Positions 10,786 to 26,244 of a stretch of DNA of 64,000 nt are shown here, piece after piece. Within the stretch, counting starts at the first letter, position 1. Each line of letters opens with the position of its first letter. A program made the translations under genes and the position numbers. The notes beneath the pieces are model-generated. The model did not search any database and was not told the DNA's origin. It was given only the letters and a program-made list of their open reading frames with translations. Source of the stretch: Penicillus capitatus. Its lineage: Eukaryota; Chlorophyta. Location of the stretch: NCBI GenBank assembly GCA_965649825.1, contig OZ287695.1, positions 1,302,001 through 1,366,000 on the forward strand, read 5' to 3'.

Positions 10786-11658
10786 ATGCACAGCACCATT
10801 TCGCGCTTTTTATCCATGGAGCAGCTGCGGAACTTGTGCATTTCCGACCGTTCGCGTCCAGAGGAACGCGTCGTCGTCGCTGCCACGATGGAGCAGTTGC
10901 CTCAAGCTGTCAAGGGCGAAACGTCGAAGGACGCTGGCGGTGTTGGCAACGGCGAAAGAAGAACTCCACCTCGACGTCCTCTTGACCCCGAGTCGCTGAC
11001 GAACGCAGATTCCGATCCCGTCCCAATGGGTCTGTTCGGTCCACTACCGCATCCACCTGCCGATATCGATACAACCGAATCGACGGATTGTCCAGCAACG
11101 GAAGACGAGATCGCGAAACGCTTCGGCAGGAGAGAGACACCTACCTGTCAGAAGAAGAAGAAGGCACATGTTCACCACTATGAGGCAGACGAGGATGGAA
11201 CGGTGTTTGGTCTCCCCTGGGGCTATTCCGACAGCGTTATTCGCGGAAGTCCGTCCAACGCCAGACGTCGTGTCGATCCGTTTACGATGAACCGCCTGGA
11301 ACTCGAAGGATTTGCACCCGTGCCACTTAAAGGAGACGACACACCGTCGACGGTCGAATCAGAACCAAAGCCGACGAACATTCTTTTTAGTACGAAATCG
11401 CCAAACGACGTGAAGACGGAGGCCGGTGACGATACCGTCGATCCACAGGATGAGTGGTATCTGCATGTCGATCCTGAGGTCTACGAGCAATGCTGGACGG
11501 TCTATTCCACGGAGTTTCTCGAAGAAGAGGAAAAGACAGATGAGGGAGAAGAGGAGAGAGCTAAACGACGCCGAATGAGTGGAAGCAGCACAGAGAACAA
11601 AGGCATTGTGGCTTCAGCATTGCAGGGTGGAAAATCTCTGCTTGCCAAATGGCGATAG
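10786..11658 (+). CDS. hypothetical acidic protein, unrecognised
   Basis: An intronless frame of 290 aa. No family is recognised. It is rich in Asp, Glu, Pro and Thr, with a run of Lys near residue 120 (CQKKKKAHVHHY), a short more ordered stretch with PQDEWYLHVDPEVYEQCW near residue 225, an acidic stretch, then a basic KRRRM cluster that could be a nuclear signal, and the ending LLAKWR. The ordered stretch plus basic cluster suggests a nuclear regulatory or RNA-binding cofactor, but this is speculation. Coding status rests on frame length and on amino-acid use unlike antisense shadows. Confidence 0.6.
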   Translation: MHSTISRFLSMEQLRNLCISDRSRPEERVVVAATMEQLPQAVKGETSKDAGGVGNGERRTPPRRPLDPESLTNADSDPVPMGLFGPLPHPPADIDTTESTDCPATEDEIAKRFGRRETPTCQKKKKAHVHHYEADEDGTVFGLPWGYSDSVIRGSPSNARRRVDPFTMNRLELEGFAPVPLKGDDTPSTVESEPKPTNILFSTKSPNDVKTEAGDDTVDPQDEWYLHVDPEVYEQCWTVYSTEFLEEEEKTDEGEEERAKRRRMSGSSTENKGIVASALQGGKSLLAKWR

Positions 11659-12087
11659 AGAATGATGACGCATCTTGTGTGCATACTATCTCTGGCTTCT
11701 TTCTGTATCACGTGACGGATCAACACATCCTTAGCGGTGACATGAACAAAGGGCAAGACGTAATGGACCGCTTGCGGTTCCATGGAGCAAGAACTGAAAA
11801 TGTGTAATGCATATGGGCGTCAGGTTTGAGCGCATCGGGTCCTCGTGGCTGAGATTCCATGCCGGGCGGGATCGATTCTTGGCATAGCACGGTCGAAAAC
11901 GGAGTGCGTGATGTCGGATGGGCAACGAAAGCATGTGTTGTCGTTTAGTGCTATCGAAAGGCGGTAACTGGACGCTGTTATCGATCGTGCATGGACGGAT
12001 CGCGATCGGTACAGACACGGCGCGAACGATCTCGATATTACGTGGAGACTGACGGTTTTATCGAATCGACGATTTCGCATTCACGAG
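11659..12087. other. intergenic stretch; minus-strand ORF of doubtful status
   Basis: About 430 bp between the hypothetical protein and EMC5. A minus-strand frame of 93 aa (11783-11502) overlaps the 3' end of the upstream gene and has no domain I recognise. Other frames here are short. It probably contains the EMC5 promoter. Confidence 0.4.
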
Positions 12088-12409
12088 ATGGGTATCGGTG
12101 GCGTCTTCATGTTACTCGGCGTCGCGCTCTTCTGTTTCGCCGCCTACTCGATCGATGCACGTTCGTGTCGCCCCTCCTTTGTCGCTGAACGACCTCTCCT
12201 CGATATCTAGATCGTCTGACACTTCAGCTAGCAGAAGAAGTGGAAGAGGGTATGCCGACGGACGTGCTGGCAATGACGGCCATGGCAACGCTTCTCTGTT
12301 TTATGGGTAAGCGTCAACGGATGGGTACACGTTCAAATCTCTGACTGTAGGAAGCTATTTCCTATCGGGCGAACTGAAACCCATCACCATTGTCAAGGGC
12401 ACACAGTAA
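12088..12409 (+). CDS. EMC5: ER membrane complex subunit 5 (EMC5/MMGT-like)
   Basis: Three exons (12088-12160, 12211-12306, 12351-12409) with introns of 50 and 44 bp encode only 75 aa, shorter than the about 100-130 aa of animal EMC5 because the C-terminal tail is missing. The first helix (GIGGVFMLLGVALFCFAAY) is followed by a polar linker and the family hallmark P-x-D-V-x-x-M (GMPTDVLAMTAM), then a second helix and G-E-L-K-P-I, matching G-x-F-K-x-I in animals. EMC inserts tail-anchored and multipass proteins into the ER membrane; EMC5 is a core two-helix subunit. The gene is invisible as a single frame and was recovered by splicing. Its 3' end converges on GCN2. Confidence 0.8.
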
Positions 12410-12611
12410 GACAGTAGTCGGCAGTTTTCTTGTCTGACAGATCTTGATTCGGCAGTACGATGGAGCTCTACGCATTCCGAAGAGATTTCTTGAGTTTCAA
12501 CACTCGAAGTTGTGCCATTCCCATCACGACCCCGAGCATCCATTAAAGCGAGGCGTCCTCGGAAGAGATCAGTGCTTACAGGGGTCGCGTCAACAAAACA
12601 CACAATGGGCG

Positions 12612-17343
<4,732 letters not shown>

Positions 17344-17463
17344 GGTACAATGTCGTACGCCTCTGTGCGACGATACAAACGCGAAGCTAAGCTGAAGTCA
17401 CTGTACGACAAGACGACGGGTTTCTTGTAGGACGAGGGAGAGGCGTTGTACGTCTGGCGTCCG

Positions 17464-19264
17464 ATGTTCGGTTCAATTTTCAGTCTCAAGAAGTCTGACC
17501 TCCTTGACAAGACGCTCAGTGCGACAGCGTCTGAAGAGAGTGTCGAGGAGTTGCTTAAGGTGTCGTCCGACAGTCGTGTGGACGAGGGGAAACACGATGA
17601 GAGACGTGCTCTGACGTGTCATGTCTGCCGCGTCGGCGTCGCTGCACATGCAGAAAGGTTTGCAGACGTAGAGGAGCAAAGAGAGCATTTCAAGACAGAC
17701 TGGCATCGGTACAATGTCCACCGTTCTGTTCAACAAAAGCCTTCTGTGACACGGACGCAATTCGAGCAACTCTTGGAAGCAGATGATGTCGGTTACACTT
17801 TTCTCACTCCTGTATGATATTATATCCTGTGCGGAGTGCGCGTTCAGGTGTCCAGCATCTCTGGATCGGATAGTGAGGAAGAAGATATATGTGACCAGCG
17901 CATCGACAATGAAGATCGAGGCATGGTCTGCTTTACTTTTGAGAGTGAGAATACTGAGCATCGAAGATTGGACTGAGCAAGAGAGTGAAATTGTGTGTCC
18001 AGATCGAACTGCATTTCGCGTGTGGCGTTGTCTCGTGACGCATCACAAAATGCAAACAATGGATGCGCCAAGTCTAGAGGAGGCGCTGTATACACTGGTC
18101 CATTTACAAAGCTGGGCAGTTGTTCTTGCAAGAGGCGGTCACTTTGCTGCTGCACGCTTCGAGAAGTCGAATCCATCTAATCAAAAGACACGGGGGACCT
18201 TCTATACCGTGAAACAACACAAGACACTTCACCGATACGTCATTAGGTGTGACTGAGTACCGTAAAGAAGTGTGACTCTTTTTGGTGTGACCAGAGCAAA
18301 GTCTGGTGGCCGACAATCTGTCAAAGACGCTACCGGAAAGTATGCGAAATCCATGGGCGCCAGTCTTCGTCGACACAATGAAGTACGTTATCTATGCAGC
18401 CAGCAATGTGACTCCAATATGAATGCACAGGCAGCGCTAGAGAGGGACATCGTGGAGATTCTGACGTCTTGGAAGTCCGATCTGGATAGCTGTGATTTGA
18501 TCTTCACCTCAGTCTCAGCAAGCGATCACAAAGCAGTCTTTGGTGGAACGGCCCCTCCGTTGAACACAGCAGATGCAAGAGTACGTAAGATTCCATTCGC
18601 GACGCGACGTCCGACGTTCTCAGAGACCAAGCGAATCTCACATCTGCTTACATCTACGTACAAAGCCTCTTGTCAAATAGAAGCACCTCAGCCAAAAGAC
18701 GGCATACAACAGGAACAATGCACAGAGTCCATCAGAGATCCAGCAGAGTCCCAGCCGAAACATGTGGAGGAAGAAAGATCGGTAAAGGTGGAGGAAGTCT
18801 CGGAGACGATACACAAACCGTCGAAGAAGGTATACCAAAGGGACAGATAGACGATGGAATGGACGACACTATTCTGTGTTTTCCAGAAAGCCAGAAAGAA
18901 GGCCAAGGGTAAAGATCAACGACGGCGAGCAGCTATGGATGCCGCAGCATCGAGAGAAGCAGAGCCCTCCACGCCGCAAAATGGAGAGCCAGATGATGAA
19001 GTGGAACGTGCCCTTGCTGAAGCGGCACGCCATATCGAAGGGTATCTATCCCTCTTATCCTCATACATTATGCCGTTATACAATCGGCGTTAACTGTTTA
19101 GACTGCAACGGACAAAGAAGAGCCAGTTCAAGACAAAGACATCCACAAATCCCGCAACTTCAGATCCAGGAAATCCCTTAGAAAGACGAGAGCTTCTCAG
19201 AAAGGCAGCAGAGAAAAGGATGGCGGCTCTTCAAGCGGCATCCAGATCTCAACAACTGTGGTGA
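17464..19264 (+). CDS. VMS1: Vms1/ANKZF1-type peptidyl-tRNA release factor
   Basis: Releases nascent chains from peptidyl-tRNA on stalled 60S subunits (ribosome quality control) together with p97/Cdc48. Seven exons (17464-17787, 17848-17925, 17978-18246, 18295-18382, 18431-18829, 18887-19041, 19102-19264) give 491 aa. A Cys2His2-like zinc finger (CHVCRVG...EQREHFKTDWHRYN) is at about residues 45-80. The VLRF1 domain follows: ARGGHFAAARFEK, HKTLHRYVIR, then the catalytic loop AKSGGRQSVKDATGKYAKS with the Gln, and RRPTFSETKRISHLL. The C-terminus has a basic coiled region and ERRELLRKAAEKRM, resembling a p97-binding VIM helix. No ankyrin repeats are apparent, as in some protist forms. Intron 2 is the least secure. 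Confidence 0.88.
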
Positions 19265-20676
19265 TATGAAGACATGTTTGTGTTTTCGATTGTTGTTAAT
19301 AAAACAGCGATTTGACTTACATCATCTGATCGTTGCCACACACAGAGGACTTATGGTCTCGCCCAGAGACACGTCCTTCCTGAACTTAACAAATCTCGAA
19401 CTTGCCAGTCCTGCAACTTCTTGCATCGTCCATCCATTCGTTGGTACTCATCCCAACCTCATCACCGAGCACGGTCGTCATAAACAACGTTCAGAAGTCA
19501 AGAATGAGAAAAATGTATAAGAATCTTGGGCTTTAGATATGACGAAAGTGTCTCCTATTTACAATTGCTACGTACGAAGCGCAGACATGTGCATTGTTTG
19601 CTGTTCTTATGAAGAAACAAACTATGCGTTATTGAGATGAATGGCTTAGGTGGCTTTTAGACGTGCTTTAAAAACTGACGATTAAATACGCTTTCTAACA
19701 ATCATGATAGAAGACATGTGAGGAGGATGACAACTGGTCAAGATGGTGGTGGCGTCCTGTCTGCTGCATCCTTGTTACCCGTGCCAAGCGGCGGTTGCTC
19801 GAGTCAGTAATCTGAGGATCAGCAGTTACGCTTCATCGCATATTCTTGGTTCACTGCTCAGTAGAGTGTAAGTAAGCACAAAAGAACTTAGGAAAGACTC
19901 TAAATGAACTACATAAAACGAGGCATCAGACACCAACCCCCCTCAGAACAAACAGTTAAAAAGATATGCAGTACAGCTAGCAGAATAAGAGGACTTTGTT
20001 GTTGCCCCCGTTTGTTCTCTCTCATCCTTATCTGCATGCTCTGCCCTTCGCATCATGGGACTGCCGGCGAAATGTGCGTTACTCCAGGAGCAGCAGAAAG
20101 AATTACACACATAGGTGCCTGAGGCGCTTGCCATACAATCCAAAACTACCAACAGAACTCCCACGCTGTATCTTCTCAGGTAAAGTATAATGCACGAGGT
20201 GTGCGATGGTGATAGGTAGTTGATTCATCAGCCATTCTAATCAAACCAATAGATGGGGTCATGTTCGTCATGATTGAAGTACAGAACATGTAGAATGTGA
20301 TTAGACTTGTCGACAGATATGAGAATCATCAGGTTATATGCTGGAGCCACTACGATCAACACACCCACGTTAAGGCTTCATCATCAAACAACAAATGAAA
20401 ACGATACGTGTCAGTAAACCAACAGCAGCAAAGCAATCAAAGCTAAGAAATCGTCAGTATTGAAGTACGATACGAATAGGTTGAGGAACGCAAGAGCTGT
20501 CAAATGAACACTGTCGATGAAACTGCGATATCAAGACGAACAAGGAGAATGAAATGGTGCACATGATTGTCAGCAAGCATGAGAGAAGACTGTGTGTGAG
20601 CGATTTAGACTGTTTAGATGCCCACTATGGATGACAGTTATGAAAAGACACCCACCCACCCACTCTATTCCCTCGC
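19265..20676. other. 1.4-kb intergenic region between convergent genes
   Basis: No gene is recognisable. Open frames are short and lack domain signal. The sequence is more A/T-rich than the flanks. A short CCCA microsatellite (about 20649-20662) lies close to the stop of the RING gene. It is long for this otherwise compact region and may hide a non-coding RNA; I saw no match to tRNA, U1, U2, U4, U5 or U6 core sequences. Confidence 0.4.
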
Positions 20677-22773
20677 CTAGTAGTAAGAATACGAATCTTC
20701 TACAGAGCCAATCCAGTGAGATTCAGCCATTTGACGCAGAGCATCATCAACGTCATTGAAGGGAGAAACAGGAAGGGAGACTGCATCCTCTTCATCGTCT
20801 TCCTCCTCCTCTTCTTCGTCATCGTAGTCCTCTTCGTCCTCATTGCCATCAGAATCAAATTCTGTTTCCAAGTCGTCCACTATGAAGACAGCATCCCTTA
20901 TGCGACTGTTCCAGTCCACATCCTCTTCATCCTCTTCATCTGAGAGCTGAAAGCAGCTTCTGTAAGTTTGGGGGGTAGGTGGCGGTTGAGAATTTTCTAC
21001 GCGACGGGACCAGCCAGGTTGCAAGGATAATCGCTCGATATCATTCATGGCAGCTTCAATCTGAGAGGAGATGTCATACAATCTCTCAAACCCAGCAAAA
21101 CTTGCAGCGGCAGATTCATTGCTTTCATGTTGCGCTGCAGCAGCAGCAGTTGATAGTGGAGAAGTGGGAACCTCGTCGCGGAACCTAAATGAGTTGACTC
21201 GGCCGCCTGGATTCGGCACTGCAGTGCTTGAGGTGAAACTGGAGTCGCGATCACTGACAATGTCCGATGATGCTGTTCCAAAATCATCTTCATCAAATTC
21301 TGGGGTCTCTGTCAGTTCAACAGTAGCCCTTTCACCAGCTGAAACGCTTTCTAAGTCGCCCAGCTCTTGATTTAATCTGTATGGATGCGAATTTCTGTCT
21401 CGATTGTAAGCTTCGAAACGGAACACTCCACGTCGTCGATGCAGTGGGACTTGATCCACTCTCTGTACTCTTTGCACGCTTACATACTCCACATCATTCT
21501 GAAGATCTCCATGACTGGCACTTCTGTTCATCGAAGTCGCAATGCCAAACCCGTGTCCACCGCGACTTCTCGAAACTCTTCTACTTTCTCCAGTCAATGT
21601 CTGAATCCATGGAATCTCAGAAGAATTTGGCGTTTCTTGCATGTTGTTGTTGTCTTCACGATGGTTTCTTGTTTCATTTCTTGTGTATCTGTTGGATGAT
21701 GTGGATGCATTGAGAGAAGTACTTGATACTAATGCAGCACGATGGTTATCGATCAGATGCGACCGTAACTCTACGAAGCCATAAGGATGGTGTCTAGTCC
21801 TGGAAGCTGGATACAGTTCTGGACCTGGTGATAATCTTGAAGAAAAGGAGCCACCAACGGAATCATCCGAAGGACGAGCACGGCTCAAGGATGAAGCGAC
21901 AGAGGACTCCCTCACTGCTTCGACCGGCACAGCTGCAATGCCATCACGATCTGCAACCAACCACACACAGCGACGCCATCACACCAAGAGTAGGCCATCG
22001 ATGCAGATGCATGCCTTGAACCGTTGCGCTCATTCTTCGCCGTCGGCGATTGCTCTGGGCTTCCCACCCAGCATTCATTCTTATGTGCGAGTTCGGGTAA
22101 CTTTCTCGTGAAGCTCTAGCAATGGCAGATGTGTCATACCAGTGAGCATGCGTGGTGGGCTCAAAGACAGACCTGTCCGTTTCCATTCTTCTTAACAGTT
22201 CTGCCTCTGCGGTGAGGAGTTGACGTAATTGTCTGTCCGTTGCCCGACGGATGGGTGAAGGGGTCGGAGGTGAAGCCGGAGCTTCATTTGTTTTGGGAAA
22301 CAGCATTCGGATCGTGTTCCACAGAACCGTGTTCACATTCAAACAAAATCCTACAGTCACATCATCCATCCATCCTTCGATCGATCTGCTCTTCCTCTCT
22401 CACCAGGGGCAAGTATGCTTCTGCATTTCGGACATTTCGGACTGTACCTCAACGCATCTCTTAAACATCGACGACAGAAGCTGTGTCCTACAACGCCACA
22501 GCCAGATCGCTGTTGGATCGTGTACGATGTGTGATGTGACGGGACCGCAGGGAGTAGAACAGGGCCTGATGCAAATCTCCAGACAGATTGAACAGGTAAG
22601 TTCATCTTTTAACTGTTTGAGGTCCACTCCAGCCCTGAACGCACGTCAAACATGTCAGTGTCATGGCGGCGGGTAATCCATCCGGACTCGTTTGGCTCCG
22701 ATGACAGACGTGGCGACGTAGAGGCCGGTTGCGGCGACGGAGCGCCACTCTTGGTGTTGACGCGTTTGGCCAT
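20677..22773 (-). CDS. RING-finger E3 ubiquitin ligase, long acidic/Ser tail
   Basis: Five exons (22773-22688, 22634-22546, 22487-22404, 22350-21985, 21932-20677; introns 53, 58, 53 and 52 bp) give 626 aa. A C3HC4 RING begins at about residue 40: CSICLE-x-C...PCGHSFCRRCL...CPKCR, with the cysteine pairs split by intron 2. It is followed by NVNTVLWNTIRMLFP, a helix commonly seen right after the RING in plant-type RING ligases. The remaining about 500 residues are low-complexity: Arg/Ser, then a very acidic run (DEEDYDDEEEEEEDDEED) near the end. The acidic tail suggests a chromatin or basic-protein substrate, but none can be named. It diverges from the MTR4-like gene with about 275 bp between starts. 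Confidence 0.8.
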
Positions 22774-23049
22774 TCTTGAACGTTGCTCAAACGAAAAACA
22801 GCAGCGACGAACGCTGTCTTGGCAGATTTCTAGGCGAAGCGACAACGACGACGGCGACGACTGTCAAACGCACGTGCACGTCACGCACTCTGACGTGATT
22901 CCTTGGTCTCGAAGCGCAAATTAAAGGCCTCTGGAAAGAAATGACTTCCTGTCCGTCTTAACGTCGCACGTACGTCTCTCAATCCGCGGGCATGGACTGG
23001 TGGATGTTTGTTGTACGACAAAAACGGTTTATCGCTGCTTCCATCGCCC

Positions 23050-26010
23050 ATGCAGCAAAGCCACCCACCGACGCGGCAAGACTGCCAGCATTCCGTCTCA
23101 ACCACCAAGGAGAGAGAGGAGACGCTCGATCCCACGACCCATGGGACAAAAGAGGCGCCGCAGTACAATGGCCCGCGAGCGCACGAATTCGCGTTTGCGC
23201 TCGATCCATTTCAGGAACTTGCGATCGCCTGTGTCGAACGACGCGAGTCGGTATTAGTGGCGGCGCATACATCAGCTGGCAAAACCGTCGTGGCAGAGTA
23301 CGCATGTGCCGCCGCCCTTCGCGATAAGCAGAAGGTCGTCTACACGTCACCCATCAAGGCATTGAGCAATCAGAAGTATCGAGAGTTCGATGCGAGGTTC
23401 CGTGATCGAGGAGAGGGATGTGTGGGACTCATGACCGGTGATGTGACCATTCATCCACACGCTCCCATCATCGTTATGACGACGGAGATTCTGCGAAGCA
23501 TGTTGTACCGTGCGTCAGACATGTTGGCCGATATCGCCTGGGTCATTTTCGATGAGGTGCATTACATGCAAGACAGAGAACGCGGTGTGGTGTGGGAAGA
23601 GACCATCATCATCCTCCCACACGAGATTCGGATGATCTTTCTCTCGGCGACGTTGCCAAACGCCAACGAATTTGCCGATTGGATCGCACATTTGCATCAT
23701 CAGCCATGTCATGTGGTGTACACGGAGTACAGACCGACGCCTTTGAAACACTACGGTTATGCACAAGGTGGCGATCTAATGTTGACATTGGTGGACAGCA
23801 AGACAGGCGCTTTCAAACCGGAAGCCTTTGATGATTTGATGGCAAAACTGAAGGAATCCAAAGATCAGATGCGCCGATCGCATGGCATTGAGGAGGATGA
23901 GAACGGGAGGTGGAAGAAGACAGCGGAGTCAAATCTGCCAACCCCTTCGAAATTCGATGACCTACGGAAGCTCGTCAACCTGTTCAAAACCAACGATTTT
24001 CTGCCTGTCATTGTCTTCTGCTTCGGAAAGCGTTCAGCAGAGCAGAATGCCACGTCGATTGTGGAGGTGATGGATCTGACGACAGATGATGAGAAAGAAC
24101 AGGTGGATTTCATTTTCGAGAAAGCCATCTGCAATCTTTCAGACGCAGACAGATCTCTTCCTGTGATAGAGAACGTCCGGGGCATCGTACGCCAAGGCGT
24201 CGGAATTCATCACTCTGGAATGTTGCCTCTGTTGAAGGAGATCACAGAGATTCTCTTTCAAGAATCGCTCGTCAAAGTCCTCTGCGCGACAGAGACGTTT
24301 GCCATGGGACTTAACATGCCAGCACGGACTGTGCTCTTCACGAGTACAAAGAAATTTGACGGAGTGCAGAACAGAACTATGTCGTCTGGAGAGTACATCC
24401 AAATGAGCGGCCGAGCCGGAAGACGGGGGAAAGATAAGAAAGGCTTCGTTGTGGTCATGCTCGATGAATATGCCAACAAGGATGAATGCAAAGAGCTCAT
24501 GATGGGAAAGCCATATCCACTGAAGAGTTCTTTTCGATTGAGCTACTATACACTCCTCAATCTCCTGCAGAAAGTGGAAGGTCTGAAAAGAGAGGGTCAA
24601 GGAAGACATGTGCGTGACTTCTGCTTGTTTCTAGGCACACAGCAATCTATTGACGATATCATTCGCAAGTCTTTCAATCAGTTTCAGCACGACCGTTCCA
24701 TTCCTCATTTGCAGGAGAAGCTCAATGTGCTCGAGAAGAAGGCGGCGGAGCTCACCGTGGACAAGGCCGTTCTGAAAAGGCTGCGTCGAGCAAAAGAGCT
24801 GCGAAAAGAGATGAATGTGTTGAGGAAGGATCTCAACAGTCAAAAGCTTCAGCATGTGCATTCGTTGCTTCTGTGGACACCGGGGAGATTGATTCAGGTG
24901 AAGGATTGGGGCGTCGGAATTGTCATGGGGCCGCTTTCTCCAGCATTCTCCGATCCCTATTTTCTCGATGTTGCCCTTCCCTGCATCGAAACACCAAATC
25001 TGGAAAAGCCCTATCAGCCAGCAGATGTCCGCACAACATTCTCCTGCTTTCTCGGCATCTTTCCAGTCTTCCTGAATCAAGTGGAAGAGGTGTTTCGGAT
25101 CTCCATCGATGTCCCACTCGATTTGACAAAAGACGCCGAAAAGACGGCGCTACTCGAACAGTTCAGGGGTCTCATGAAGGGATTCGATGGACAGCTGCCT
25201 GTCGCGAGATGGATCGAAGATATCGACGTGGACGATGCATCCATCCTGACGAAAATTGAAAACATGGAGCAGCTCGAGCAGGAGCTGTACGAGATATCAT
25301 CATCTTCGGACGTCGAGATGACAGACGATATGGGACCGCAAGTCGAAGAGAAGATTGCAGTGATGATGCAGATCGAGCAATTGAAGAAGGATATGGAGAA
25401 TACAATGATGGCATCATTTCAGGAAGAGTACAAAGCACGTGTCGCCGTTCTCAGAAAACTGGGTCACATCAATACCGACGGCGTGCTGACGTTGAAAGGA
25501 AAAGCTGCTTGCGAAATCGATGCAGGGGATGAGTTAGTGTGTGCAGAATTGCTGTTCGATGGGACACTCAAGAAGCTAGACAGAAGCTACATGATTTCTT
25601 TCCTCAGTTGCCTGGTGCCCTTCACCGATCACGTCGAAGAGAGCGGCGCTGAACAAGAGAATCTACAGGAGCCTTTTGAAAACCTCAAGACCATTGCCAG
25701 ACGTGTTGGCGATGTCTCTGTGGAGTGCAAGGTAGAGATCGATGTGGAAGAGTACGTGGAGTCTTTTCATCTCTGCTTTGTCGATGTCATGCATGCGTGG
25801 GAAACGGGATCCGCTTTCATCGATGTCTGCAAGATGTCTGAAATCTACGAAGGTGTCATCATCCGTTCCGCACGGCGTCTTGCCGAACTTATTCAACAAA
25901 TGTCCTCGGCAGCGCGTGTGATGGGAGACATGGAATTGGTTCAGCAGCTGGAAGAAAGCAACGTAACACTGAAACGAGACATTATGTTTGCTGCGTCATT
26001 GTATGTCTAA
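23050..26010 (+). CDS. MTR4: MTR4-like exosome RNA helicase (Ski2 family)
   Basis: A DExH helicase that feeds RNA to the nuclear exosome. Intronless, 986 aa, an exception in an intron-rich region. Motifs: AHTSAGKT (I, near 23265), TSPIKALSNQ (Ia), MTTEILRSMLY, DEVHYM (II, DEVH), SATLPN (III), FCFGKRSAEQ, FAMGLNMPARTV (V) and QMSGRAGRRG (VI). The Mtr4/Ski2 arch with a KOW-like patch (LIQVKDWGVGIVMG) sits at about 24890-25000, and a C-terminal helical bundle ends in AASLYV. The length and arch fit Mtr4 better than Ski2, which has a longer N-terminus. The frame is open from 23008 without ATG, so the ATG at 23050 is used. Another exosome factor (CSL4) is encoded in the same window. Confidence 0.93.
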   Translation: MQQSHPPTRQDCQHSVSTTKEREETLDPTTHGTKEAPQYNGPRAHEFAFALDPFQELAIACVERRESVLVAAHTSAGKTVVAEYACAAALRDKQKVVYTSPIKALSNQKYREFDARFRDRGEGCVGLMTGDVTIHPHAPIIVMTTEILRSMLYRASDMLADIAWVIFDEVHYMQDRERGVVWEETIIILPHEIRMIFLSATLPNANEFADWIAHLHHQPCHVVYTEYRPTPLKHYGYAQGGDLMLTLVDSKTGAFKPEAFDDLMAKLKESKDQMRRSHGIEEDENGRWKKTAESNLPTPSKFDDLRKLVNLFKTNDFLPVIVFCFGKRSAEQNATSIVEVMDLTTDDEKEQVDFIFEKAICNLSDADRSLPVIENVRGIVRQGVGIHHSGMLPLLKEITEILFQESLVKVLCATETFAMGLNMPARTVLFTSTKKFDGVQNRTMSSGEYIQMSGRAGRRGKDKKGFVVVMLDEYANKDECKELMMGKPYPLKSSFRLSYYTLLNLLQKVEGLKREGQGRHVRDFCLFLGTQQSIDDIIRKSFNQFQHDRSIPHLQEKLNVLEKKAAELTVDKAVLKRLRRAKELRKEMNVLRKDLNSQKLQHVHSLLLWTPGRLIQVKDWGVGIVMGPLSPAFSDPYFLDVALPCIETPNLEKPYQPADVRTTFSCFLGIFPVFLNQVEEVFRISIDVPLDLTKDAEKTALLEQFRGLMKGFDGQLPVARWIEDIDVDDASILTKIENMEQLEQELYEISSSSDVEMTDDMGPQVEEKIAVMMQIEQLKKDMENTMMASFQEEYKARVAVLRKLGHINTDGVLTLKGKAACEIDAGDELVCAELLFDGTLKKLDRSYMISFLSCLVPFTDHVEESGAEQENLQEPFENLKTIARRVGDVSVECKVEIDVEEYVESFHLCFVDVMHAWETGSAFIDVCKMSEIYEGVIIRSARRLAELIQQMSSAARVMGDMELVQQLEESNVTLKRDIMFAASLYV

Positions 26011-26244
26011 ATGAACAGCCATCCACATCCATCTTGAACCTAGAATGCCAATAATCCGCAAATGAATGCACCGCTTTGTTCAAAAATGCGTAATGAATGT
26101 GCAACGGACGCCCAGTCGCGAGAACAATGCATTCTGTTCAATGAATTCTCGAAATCTATTAATCGCGCAGCTGCTCTACGTCTCAGGTCTTCTGATCGAT
26201 GGATTGAACCTACAAGAGAACTGGTGGAAGGTTTATGGCGATGA

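Noticed and set aside
11502-11783. 93-aa minus-strand frame
   Set aside because: More than half lies antisense to the hypothetical protein; no family match, so not called.
17353-17430. Short plus-strand peptide starting MSYASVRRYKREAK before Vms1
   Set aside because: It ends in a stop after 26 codons and cannot be spliced in frame to Vms1 with a normal intron; most likely leader sequence.
19265-20676. Possible C/D-box snoRNA or snRNA in the long intergenic region
   Set aside because: Some TGATGA-like and CTGA-like words occur, but no paired boxes at proper spacing and no terminal stem could be made.
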